From: Deltaproteobacteria bacterium
GTDB lineage: Bacteria; Myxococcota; Myxococcia; SLRQ01
Length of the DNA stretch: 49,726 bases
NCBI GenBank assembly: GCA_029210625.1
Contig: JARGFU010000030.1
Span: 1-49,726, forward strand
Reading direction: 5' to 3'
In this document: positions 35,220 through 43,064 of the stretch, in pieces
How the letters are laid out: the number at the start of each line of letters is the position of its first letter
How positions within the stretch are numbered: position 1 is the stretch's first letter
Notes under the pieces: generated by a model
The model's database searches: none
Told to the model about the DNA's origin: nothing
Seen by the model: the letters and a program-made list of their open reading frames with translations, nothing else
Position numbers and translations under genes: made by a program

Positions 35220-36883
35220 AACACGCCACGGCCGGTGCGTCCCCTCCTCGCCTGCGCGGCCGCCCGCCCAAGCCCCACGAGGGTCCCCAGGACGCAGAGC
35301 CAGGCGAAGAGGTCCCCGGTCACGAGGTAGGGGGTGCGGATCGAGAGCAGGGGGACCTCGGCCACGAGGTGGTCGGGGGGCAGCTTCCCGGCGGCCTCGA
35401 TCCGGTCCCCCTCGTCGGCGGCGAGGCCGAGGCGGGTCTGCTGGAGGATCACCCCCGCGGGATCGACCACCGCGCTCACCCCGGTGTTGGCCGCCCGCAC
35501 GAGGAAGCGGCCGTTCTCGACGGCGCGCAGGGTGACGATGCGCAGGAACTGGTGGGGCGCGGAGGAGGCGCCGTACCAGGCGTCGTTGCTGGTGTTCACC
35601 AGCAGGTCGGCGCCGTCGCGCACCAGGCCCCGGGAGACCTCGGGGAAGATCGCCTCGTAGCAGATCAGCTGCCCGAGGCCGGCCTCTCCCCCACCCTCCA
35701 GCGGCAGCCGCAGGGGCTGGATGGGCGCGCCGGGGACGAAGCTGCCCAGGCCCGGCACGACCTGCCGCAGGGGCAGCAGCCCCTCGAGGGGGACGTACTC
35801 GCCGAAGGGCAGGAGGCGCGACTTCTCGTGGGTCCCCAGGAGCGAGAGGTCGGGCCCCACCAGCCAGGCCACGTTCCGCCGCCGGGGGCCCCGCTCCGTC
35901 GCGTGCCGGGTCGTGCCGGAGAGCAGGTAGTGGGCGGAGCCCGCCCGGAGCAGGCGCCGCAGCTCGGGCCGGGCCTGGAAGTCGACCTCCTCGAAGGGCC
36001 CGGGCCAGGCGGCCTCGGGCCAGATCACCAGCTGCGCCCCCTCGCGGGCGAGGGACTCGGTGAGGGGCAGGTAGGCCTTCAGGACGAAGGCGCGGCGCTC
36101 CTCCTCCCGGTTGCGGATGCGCTGATCGATGTTCCCCTGCACCAGGGCGACCTTCAGGCGAGGGGCGCCCTGCGCCGCCTCCTCCAGGTGGGCCCGCCAG
36201 GCGGCCGAGTAGATCGCGGCGCCGGTGATCCCGCCGAGGGCGAGGCCCAGGCCCAGGAGCACCCTCCCGCGGGAGAGCGCCCCCGGGCGGCGGCGCCAGG
36301 CGATCAGGGCCTCGGCCACCGCGCCGTTCACCAGGGCCAGGAGCGCGGCCACGAGGTAGACCCCGCCCAGGGAGGCGATCTGCACCAGCGAGGGGGTGCG
36401 GGAGAGGGTGTGGCCCAGGCTGCACCAGGGGTTGCCGGTGAGGAGGTGATTGCGCGCCAGCTCGCTGGCGGTCCAGGCCAGGGGCAGCGCCAGGTAGAGC
36501 GGCCAGCGCAGGCGCTGGCGCAGGGTCCGGACGGCCCCCAGGGCGGCGGCCCAGTAGAGGGCGCAGTAGACGACCACCCCCAGGAGCAGCGGCAGGGCCT
36601 TCGCCAGCCCGAAGCCCCCGAAGCGCATGACGGCCAGGTCGATCCAGTAGACCGACGCCCCGAACATCACGCAGCCGGCGACGAGCCCCAGCGCGAGCGC
36701 CCGCCGCAGGTTGCTCCAGGCGACCTCGACCAGGAGGGGCACCAGGGCCACGAAGGCCAGGAGCTCCAGCCACCCCCCGGGGTCGGCGGGCTCGCCCTCC
36801 CCCGTGAGGACGAAGGGCAGCGCCGCGGCGAAGAGCAGGCCGCTGACGACCGCCGAGACCAGACCGGAGAGGGTCGAGGGCAA
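35216..36883 (-). CDS. lnt: Apolipoprotein N-acyltransferase
   Basis: Lnt, 555 aa, adds the third acyl chain to lipoproteins in the inner membrane. About seven membrane segments in the N-terminal 220 residues precede a periplasmic nitrilase-like domain, with the catalytic triad visible: Glu in VIWPEAAWP, Lys in EKSRLLPFGEYVPL and Cys in ICYEAIFPE. A final membrane segment closes the protein. The start is a TTG at 36883, 4 nt after the upstream stop; no better start is seen nearby, so it is uncertain. Its stop overlaps prfB. Confidence 0.93.
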   Translation of the reverse strand: MPSTLSGLVSAVVSGLLFAAALPFVLTGEGEPADPGGWLELLAFVALVPLLVEVAWSNLRRALALGLVAGCVMFGASVYWIDLAVMRFGGFGLAKALPLLLGVVVYCALYWAAALGAVRTLRQRLRWPLYLALPLAWTASELARNHLLTGNPWCSLGHTLSRTPSLVQIASLGGVYLVAALLALVNGAVAEALIAWRRRPGALSRGRVLLGLGLALGGITGAAIYSAAWRAHLEEAAQGAPRLKVALVQGNIDQRIRNREEERRAFVLKAYLPLTESLAREGAQLVIWPEAAWPGPFEEVDFQARPELRRLLRAGSAHYLLSGTTRHATERGPRRRNVAWLVGPDLSLLGTHEKSRLLPFGEYVPLEGLLPLRQVVPGLGSFVPGAPIQPLRLPLEGGGEAGLGQLICYEAIFPEVSRGLVRDGADLLVNTSNDAWYGASSAPHQFLRIVTLRAVENGRFLVRAANTGVSAVVDPAGVILQQTRLGLAADEGDRIEAAGKLPPDHLVAEVPLLSIRTPYLVTGDLFAWLCVLGTLVGLGRAAAQARRGRTGRGVL

Positions 36884-36887
36884 AGCC

Positions 36888-37385
36888 CTACTTCTTCTCG
36901 AACCAGCCGCTCTCGTCGAGGGCGCCGGCGTTCCCGGAGTCGGGCTTCTTCGCCGTGAGCGTCACCGCCCCGGCCGCGTCGGCCTCGCTCACCGAGAGGG
37001 ACTCGACGGTGACCCCCGCCGCCGGCGCGGGCGCGACCTCGGCAGGCGCCGGCTCGAGGGCGGCGGGCGCGGGCACGGCGGCCGGGGCGCCCCCACCGTC
37101 GAGGTAGGCCTGCAGCGCGTCGCGCAGGATCGCGGAGGTGGTCCTCCCCTCCCTGCCCGCGGTGCTCTCGAGGGCCTCGAGCATCGTGCCGGGGAGCCGG
37201 AAGCCGATGTCCCGCACATCGGCGAGCGCGGCCTGCAGCGCCTCGAGGGCCGAGGCGGCGGTGCCGATCTTGAAGTCCTTGGCCCCGAGCATCTCGGTGA
37301 CCTTCTTGGCCAGCTCGTCGGCGGTGTACCAGGAACCGTCCATGTGGACGGCCTCGCGATCGACGTCCAGGGTGAAGTCGCTCAT
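36888..37385 (-). CDS. Small hypothetical protein with an RHH-like segment
   Basis: A 165-aa protein I cannot name. Residues about 60-98 (FRLPGTMLEALESTAGREG then TTSAILRDALQAYL) resemble a ribbon-helix-helix DNA-binding fold, with an Ala and Pro rich linker (about 100-125) and an acidic to basic tail. The N-terminal 55 residues have no recognised domain. No signal peptide is evident. It lies between ybeY (31-nt gap) and lnt (4-nt gap) in a well-conserved translation and envelope operon, and is probably co-transcribed. It could be a small regulator; that is inference. Confidence 0.6.
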   Translation of the reverse strand: MSDFTLDVDREAVHMDGSWYTADELAKKVTEMLGAKDFKIGTAASALEALQAALADVRDIGFRLPGTMLEALESTAGREGRTTSAILRDALQAYLDGGGAPAAVPAPAALEPAPAEVAPAPAAGVTVESLSVSEADAAGAVTLTAKKPDSGNAGALDESGWFEKK

Positions 37386-37416
37386 GGCGGATTTCTAGCG
37401 AGTTCGCCGGCGGGTG

Positions 37417-37878
37417 TCACCCGCGCCGGGGCCGGGGATGCACCCGCTCGAGGAGGGCCCGCAGCTTGCGCTCCTCGGCGGCCATCACCCGGGCCTCGTC
37501 GTCCTCCTCGTGGTCGTGCCCGAGCAGGTGGAGGAAGCCATGGACCAGGAGGCGGCGCAGCTCCTCTCCGAGCCCCCGGTGCCGCTCCCGGGCCTGGCGC
37601 CGGGCCGTGGGCAGGGAGATGACCACGTCGCCCAGGATGCGGGGCTCACCGGCGGGCAGCTCGCCGAGGCCGTCCTGGGGGAAGGAGAGCACGTCGGTGG
37701 GCCGGTCCTTCTGCCGGTAGTCCCGGTTGAGCACCCGGATGGCGGGATCGTCCACGAAGAGGATCGAGAGCTCGGCGCGGCCGAGGTGCCAGGCCTTCAG
37801 CAGCTGCTGCCCGTCCCGCTTCACCGCGGGGAGGTCGAGGGCCGGATCCTTGAGCTCGGAGCTGACCAGGCAGGGCAC
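37417..37878 (-). CDS. ybeY: Endoribonuclease YbeY
   Basis: YbeY, 153 aa, a zinc-dependent endoribonuclease needed for 16S rRNA 3' end maturation. The HxxxHxxxxxH zinc motif reads HGFLHLLGHDH. The N-terminal part has LSILFVDDPAIRVLNRDYR and DVLSFPQD, typical of the family. The GTG at 37878 is chosen to give the family length (E. coli 155 aa). It overlaps the 3' end of pgpH only if a longer start is used. In many bacteria ybeY follows phoH, as here (with pgpH between). Confidence 0.92.
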   Translation of the reverse strand: MPCLVSSELKDPALDLPAVKRDGQQLLKAWHLGRAELSILFVDDPAIRVLNRDYRQKDRPTDVLSFPQDGLGELPAGEPRILGDVVISLPTARRQARERHRGLGEELRRLLVHGFLHLLGHDHEEDDEARVMAAEERKLRALLERVHPRPRRG

Positions 37879-37900
37879 CCTCGAACCTCGCGTCCCTACC

Positions 37901-40711
37901 TCAAGAGCCGAGGCGCTTGAGGGCCTCGGCGGCCTCGCCATCCGGCTTCTCGGGGACGGCCTCGGCGGCGCCCGCCTCGGGGGCGGCGGCCCGCTCGTCG
38001 TCGGCGATGGCCGGAGCGTCGTCCTTCGGCTCCTGCTCGGCGCCCGGGGCCTTCTCGGGGCCGGGTGCGTCCTTCGCGCTCTTCTTCCGGGATCCCTCCT
38101 TCGCGCCCTTCTTCTGGGGCGCGGCCTTCGCCTCCGCTCCCTCGCTCTCCCCGGTGACCGCCGGGGCGCCGGGGGGCGGCGTCTTGCTCCGCTTCACCTC
38201 GCCGTTCTTCGCCTCGGCCTTCTCCACCTTCTTCTCGCCGGCGCGGGGCGTGCTGCCGTTCTTCTCCTTCTCGGGCTTGGGGCGCTCACCCTTCTCGGCG
38301 GGCTGCTGGTACTCGGGGCGGGAGTGGTAGATGGCCTCGAGGCTGCCGGCGAAGCTGCGGGCGACTTCGTGCAGGTCCTTGAGGGTGATGTCGCACTCGT
38401 CGAACTGCCCGTCGGCGAAGCAGGCGTTGATCACCTTCTGGATCATCCCGAGGAAGCGGTCGCGGTTCGGCTCGGTGACGGTGCGGGCGGCGGCCTCGAC
38501 CGAGTCCGCGATCATCAGGATGGCCGCCTCGCGGAAGCGCGGCTTGGGGCCGATGTGGCGGAAGGCCACCTCGGCCGGCGGCGCCTCGTCCTTCTTCTCG
38601 GCCTCCTCCTTCGCCCGGGTCCAGAAGTAGGACATCAGGCGAGTGCCGTGGTGCATGGGGATCATGTCCACGATCTGGCTGGGCAGCCCGGCCTCGCGCC
38701 CCATCTTGATCCCGTCGGAGACGTGCCGCCGGATGATGAGGGCGCTCATGCTCGCCGTGAGCTCGTCGTGCGGGTTCTCGCCCTTCTGGTTCTCGGCGAA
38801 GTAGCGCGGATTCCGGCCCTTTCCGATGTCGTGGTAGTAGGCGCCGACCCGGGCCAGGAGGGGGTTCGCCCCGATGGCCTCGGCCGCCGGCTCGACGATC
38901 GAGCCGATGACCATCGAGTGCTGGTAGGTGCCCGGCGCCGCAACCACCAGCTCCTTGAGCAGGCGGTTGTTCACGTTGGCCAGCTCGAGGAGCTTGAAGT
39001 CGGTGGTGTAGCCGAAGAAGCGCTCCACGAACCAGGTGAGCCCGAGGACCACGAAGGGCACCGTGGCGAAGGTGCTGGCCGCCGCGGCCGCGGCCACCGC
39101 CACCGACTGGAGGTGGGGGTTGGCGGTCATCAGGGAGAGGCCGATGGCCACGACCGAGCCGATGAGCCCGAGGACCAGGCCCGCCCTCCAGATGCTGCTG
39201 CGGTCCTTCGCCCGGCGCACCATGTCGGCGCCGACCGCGCTCACCGCGAAGACGTAGATGGTCATCGCCAGGGAGGCGTCGGCGAGCAGCCCCACGAAGA
39301 CCGCGAGCACCGCGGTGAAGACCAGGGTGACCTCACCGGAGAGGACCAGCCTCACCAGGATCGGCGTCGCCGCCACCGGGATCGCGAAGAAGAAGGCCGC
39401 CGGCCCGACCTGGGGGAAGCGATCGGCGAGGGCGCTCATCAGGAAGATGCCGCCCTTGGCCGCCAGGAGGGTCCCGAGGAGGGAGACCACCAGGAAGATG
39501 AGGTCCTTCCGCGTGGGCTGGAAGCGCCAGACGCTGCCGTGGGCGAAGGAGAAGAGCGCGAAGGCGAAGAGGAGGGAGAGGAGCGCAGCGCCGGCGAAGT
39601 ACTGGGGGCCCAGATCGCTGACCGCCTCCTCGCGCATGCCCTCGAAGATGAGGACGTGCCGCGCCTCGATGCGCTCGCCGTCACCGATGATCCGCTCGCC
39701 CCGGGCGACCTGGATCACCACCGGCTTCACGTCGGCGGCGGCCCGGTTGCGGCGGGCCTGGGTCTCGTCGGCGTTGTAGACGAGGTTCGCCCCGACCAGC
39801 CGCCGCGCCAGCCGCCGGACGACCTTCTGGGCCTCGTGGTCGGCGTCGGGGAGGAGCTCCTCGACCCGCCCGTTGAGCTTCTCCCGCACCGCGGCGACGT
39901 CGAGGATGCCGGTGCCGTCCACCTGGATCTTCCGCTCGAAGCGGGGGTCCCGCTCCGGGAGGCGCTGCACCACGATGGACTGGCCGGTGACCGCGGCGAT
40001 CAGCTCCCGGTCGGCGACCACCAGGCGGTCCATGGCCTCCCGCACCAGCGAAGCGATCGCCTCCTCCACGGCCTTGGAGAAGCGCTGCTCGGCCAGGGTG
40101 GCGAACTCGTCCTCGTCGACCACCACCTGGAGGACCTGGAGGAACTCGGCCTTGTGCTCCTGGTAGGCGGCCTGCACCGCGGCGGGGTCGAGCACCTCGG
40201 CCTCTTCCTCCTCGCTACCCTCGCCCTCCTCCCGGGCGGCGCGCTGCGGGTCGTCCGCCTCACCTCTGCTCGCCGGGGCCGGCGCCTCCGGCGCCTCCAG
40301 GTCCTGGTGCGCGGCGCGCATCCGGCCGAAGGCCTCCTCGACCCGGCGCGCGGCGCGCCCCCCCATGGTGTGATCGTGATCGTAGACCGGCAGGACCGCG
40401 GCCCGGGCGGCCTCGGCCTTGACCTTGGTCGTCTCGTCGTCGGGGATGGTGTAGTCCCGGTCCGCCTTCACCACGCCGACCGAGAAGGTGCCGATGTCGG
40501 CCTCGTCATAGGAGACGTTGGGGCCGCTGCGGTCGGGCAGCAGCAGCCAGGCGCTGCCGGCGGTGAAGGCCGCGACGAGGAAGACGACGAGGAGCTTCCC
40601 CCCGGTCCCGGGCCCCTCGAGGACGTGACGCCACCCCTCGCGCAGGCGCTCGCGCCAGCTCGGCTTCTCGTCCGGCGTCTCGGCGGACTCGTTCTTGATC
40701 TGGGGGTTCAT
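37901..40711 (-). CDS. pgpH: 7TM-HD family phosphohydrolase (PgpH-like)
   Basis: A 936-aa inner-membrane protein: one N-terminal membrane segment (about 40-58), a large extracytoplasmic 7TMR-HDED domain (about 60-370), seven membrane segments (about 375-590) and a cytoplasmic HD domain with YYHDIGKGRNP and MHHGTRLMSYF. In Gram-positive bacteria PgpH degrades cyclic di-AMP; the activity here is inferred from homology. Unusual points are an acidic insert in the extracytoplasmic part and a 140-residue charged, Lys-Ala-Glu-Pro-rich C-terminal tail after the HD domain. It follows phoH and precedes ybeY, the conserved order in many bacteria. Confidence 0.88.
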   Translation of the reverse strand: MNPQIKNESAETPDEKPSWRERLREGWRHVLEGPGTGGKLLVVFLVAAFTAGSAWLLLPDRSGPNVSYDEADIGTFSVGVVKADRDYTIPDDETTKVKAEAARAAVLPVYDHDHTMGGRAARRVEEAFGRMRAAHQDLEAPEAPAPASRGEADDPQRAAREEGEGSEEEEAEVLDPAAVQAAYQEHKAEFLQVLQVVVDEDEFATLAEQRFSKAVEEAIASLVREAMDRLVVADRELIAAVTGQSIVVQRLPERDPRFERKIQVDGTGILDVAAVREKLNGRVEELLPDADHEAQKVVRRLARRLVGANLVYNADETQARRNRAAADVKPVVIQVARGERIIGDGERIEARHVLIFEGMREEAVSDLGPQYFAGAALLSLLFAFALFSFAHGSVWRFQPTRKDLIFLVVSLLGTLLAAKGGIFLMSALADRFPQVGPAAFFFAIPVAATPILVRLVLSGEVTLVFTAVLAVFVGLLADASLAMTIYVFAVSAVGADMVRRAKDRSSIWRAGLVLGLIGSVVAIGLSLMTANPHLQSVAVAAAAAASTFATVPFVVLGLTWFVERFFGYTTDFKLLELANVNNRLLKELVVAAPGTYQHSMVIGSIVEPAAEAIGANPLLARVGAYYHDIGKGRNPRYFAENQKGENPHDELTASMSALIIRRHVSDGIKMGREAGLPSQIVDMIPMHHGTRLMSYFWTRAKEEAEKKDEAPPAEVAFRHIGPKPRFREAAILMIADSVEAAARTVTEPNRDRFLGMIQKVINACFADGQFDECDITLKDLHEVARSFAGSLEAIYHSRPEYQQPAEKGERPKPEKEKNGSTPRAGEKKVEKAEAKNGEVKRSKTPPPGAPAVTGESEGAEAKAAPQKKGAKEGSRKKSAKDAPGPEKAPGAEQEPKDDAPAIADDERAAAPEAGAAEAVPEKPDGEAAEALKRLGS

Positions 40712-40814
40712 CGCTCTTCGGGGCCTCGCTCACGACCGTCCGAGGATCGGAATGGGCGCCCTCGCGCCTTCGAGGGGGCCTGAAGTGTGATCGTCCCCCC
40801 CTCTGGCAGGAAGT
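40712..40814. other. Gap between phoH and pgpH
   Basis: This 103-bp gap has a CGCCCTCGCGCCTTCGAGG-type partial hairpin but no T run and no recognisable promoter. I see no small gene in it. Confidence 0.35.
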
Positions 40815-41837
40815 TCAAGCCCCACTCCGGGGGTTGGTCCCCTTGCCCGACTTGACAACGCTCCGCCGGCCCTTCTTTCCGTTGGAGCGGGCCTCGTAGG
40901 CTCGCACGATGCGCTGCACCAGGGGGTGGCGCACCACGTCATCGGGGCCGAAGTCGATGAAGGTGATCCCCTCGACGCCGTCGAGGATCTTCCTGGCCTC
41001 GCGCAGCCCCGAGGTGACGCTGCGCGGAAGATCGATCTGGGTGACGTCGCCGGTGATGACCGCCCGCGCCCCGAAGCCGAGGCGGGTGAGGAACATCTTC
41101 ATCTGCTCGCTGCGGGTGTTCTGAGCCTCGTCCAGGATCACGTAGGCGTCGTTGAGGGTGCGCCCTCGCATGAAGGCCAGCGGGGCGACCTCGATCATGT
41201 CGCGCTCCATCATCTCGGCCGTCCGCTCGGGCCCGAGGAAGTCGTGGAGGGCGTCGTGCAGCGGGCGGAGGTAGGGGTTCACCTTCTCCTTCAGATCCCC
41301 CGGCAGGAAGCCCAGCCGCTCCCCCGCCTCGACGGCCGGCCGGCACAGCACGATCCGGGCGACCTCCGCGCGCTCCAGGCAGGCGACGGCGTGCGCCATC
41401 GCGAGGTAGGTCTTGCCGGTCCCCGCCGGGCCGATGCCGAAGACCACATCGGCCTGCCGCAGCGCCTCGACGTAGCGCCCCTGGTTCGGGGTCTTGGGCG
41501 TGATCCGCCGGCCCCGCGCGGTGGTGGCCACGACGTCGCAGAGCAGCTTCGAGACCTTCGCCTTCGGATCGTGGGCCAGGAGCGTGGCGAGGCGCTCGAT
41601 GTCGTCGAGGTAGACGGTCTGCCCGGCGCGCACCACCGCCTCGAGCTCGACCAGCACCCGCTCGGCGCGATCCATCGCCCCGCGCTCACCGCCGAGGGTG
41701 ATCGTCCTTCCTCTCACCCCGACCCGCGCGCCCGTGCAGCGCTCGACGCAGCGCAGGTGCTCCTGGTTCGGGCCGAAGAGCGCGGTGGCCAGCGAGGGGT
41801 CCGCCAGCTCGAGGGTCCGTTGGGTCGCGGTGCTCAC
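40815..41837 (-). CDS. phoH: PhoH-like ATPase (YbeZ type)
   Basis: A 340-aa PhoH family protein. A KH-like N-terminal part (about 20-70) is followed by an ATPase core: Walker A FGIGPAGTGKTYLAMAHAV, LCRPAVEAGERLGFLPGD, and Walker B with VILDEAQNTRSEQMKMFLTR. PhoH-like proteins are RNA-linked ATPases working with YbeY. The C-terminal tail is basic. It starts at a GTG that overlaps the stop of the upstream DUF4388 gene (GTGA). It is the third gene of the operon. Confidence 0.92.
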   Translation of the reverse strand: MSTATQRTLELADPSLATALFGPNQEHLRCVERCTGARVGVRGRTITLGGERGAMDRAERVLVELEAVVRAGQTVYLDDIERLATLLAHDPKAKVSKLLCDVVATTARGRRITPKTPNQGRYVEALRQADVVFGIGPAGTGKTYLAMAHAVACLERAEVARIVLCRPAVEAGERLGFLPGDLKEKVNPYLRPLHDALHDFLGPERTAEMMERDMIEVAPLAFMRGRTLNDAYVILDEAQNTRSEQMKMFLTRLGFGARAVITGDVTQIDLPRSVTSGLREARKILDGVEGITFIDFGPDDVVRHPLVQRIVRAYEARSNGKKGRRSVVKSGKGTNPRSGA

Positions 41838-43042
41838 GGAATGGGGGGGAGCAGCGTGTAGCGCTCGGCGCCGTCCTGCGGGGGCTGGTAGTACCAGGGG
41901 CGGGAATAGGGGTAGCGCAGGTCCCGCTCCGAGAGGAGGCGGGCCTTGACGAGCACCTCGAGGGCTTCGGGGTAGCGGCCTTCCTCCAGGCGGTAGACGG
42001 CGAGGGCCCGCTCCAGGTGCGCGGCCTGCTCGTCCGCGAGGGCCACCTGCCCCTCCCGCGAGGCCAGCGGGGTCCCGCGCTCGGCGAAGACGCTCATGCT
42101 CAGGTAGGCGCCCCCGGCGATGAGCCCCAGGACCACCACGCCCATCGCGACCTGGATCACCCCGCTGCGCAGCGCGCTCAGGGTGCCGCCGGCGGCGCCG
42201 GCCAGGGGCTTGCCCTTCTTGGCGGGCTCGATGCCCTGCAGGTAGCCGGCCTCGACGAGGTTGAGGAGCGACTTGCAGGTCTCGAACTCGCCGGCCCGCG
42301 AGCGGTCGATGATGTCCTGCACCGTCCGGCCGGGCTCGGCCAGGGTGAAGATCTTCCGCTCGTAGGCCCCGAGATCACCGAAGTCGCTCGACTCCTTCTT
42401 CGTGGAGCCGCCGCTCTCCATCTCGCCGAAGGCGGCGTCGAGATCGTCGTCGAAGCTCTCCTCGCCCTGACCCCCGCCGGCGACCTCCTCGGCCGCGCCC
42501 GGCAGCATCTTCAGCCGGTTGAAGGTCATGTCGTAGGAGGTGATCTTCTTCCGGACCATCGGCCACTCGTCGACCATCCGGAAGCCCTCCATGAGGACGT
42601 TCTCGCTGCGGATGGGGGAGATGGCCTCCTTGTCGTAGTCGACCTCGCCCTGCTCGAACTCGTAGGTGCCGTCCTTCCAGTGGAAGAGCCGGTAGAGGGT
42701 CTCGGTCGTCTGCAGCTGGTACATCTCCCGGAAGAGCTCCCGGGTGACCATGCCCTCGTCGACGAGGATGTCGCCGAGGCGGCGCAGGGTCTGGCGCTGC
42801 AGCTCCAGGGCGCGATCGAGCTGCTCCTGATCGAGGATCTCGGCCCGCACCATGATGCTGCCGAGCAGGTCCTTCTTGGAGCGGGTCGCCGACTCGGCCT
42901 TCACGACGTTGCCGTCGACGAAGTGGACGTTGACCGCGTTCTCCTTGTGGCGAAGGTGGAGCACGCCGGTCTTACCCTGCTGGCCGATCAGCTGCAGGAT
43001 GTCGGCGATTCCGAAGTCCTTGAGGGTGCCGGTGAGTGCCAT
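41834..43042 (-). CDS. DUF4388 (PATAN) protein with membrane segment and pseudopilin-like C-terminus
   Basis: A 402-aa protein. Residues 3-110 form a DUF4388 region (GTLKDFGIADILQLIGQQGK then GVLHLRHK). A second alpha-helical region precedes an acidic linker (about 195-225). One membrane segment covers about 294-317. The last 80 residues (HLERALAVYRLEEGRYPEAL and YPYSRPWYYQPP) resemble the C-terminal part of type II secretion pseudopilins (GspG-like). The N-terminus should be cytosolic and the C-terminus periplasmic. It lies between a TPR membrane protein and phoH (GTGA overlap). DUF4388 proteins are typical of deltaproteobacteria. Function is unknown. Confidence 0.72.
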   Translation of the reverse strand: MALTGTLKDFGIADILQLIGQQGKTGVLHLRHKENAVNVHFVDGNVVKAESATRSKKDLLGSIMVRAEILDQEQLDRALELQRQTLRRLGDILVDEGMVTRELFREMYQLQTTETLYRLFHWKDGTYEFEQGEVDYDKEAISPIRSENVLMEGFRMVDEWPMVRKKITSYDMTFNRLKMLPGAAEEVAGGGQGEESFDDDLDAAFGEMESGGSTKKESSDFGDLGAYERKIFTLAEPGRTVQDIIDRSRAGEFETCKSLLNLVEAGYLQGIEPAKKGKPLAGAAGGTLSALRSGVIQVAMGVVVLGLIAGGAYLSMSVFAERGTPLASREGQVALADEQAAHLERALAVYRLEEGRYPEALEVLVKARLLSERDLRYPYSRPWYYQPPQDGAERYTLLPPIP

Positions 43043-43064
43043 CGCTACTCGCTCTCGCCGCGGC

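Noticed and set aside
37727-40783. A long plus-strand frame (about 1000 residues)
   Set aside because: It is antisense to pgpH and ybeY and shows only shadow composition.
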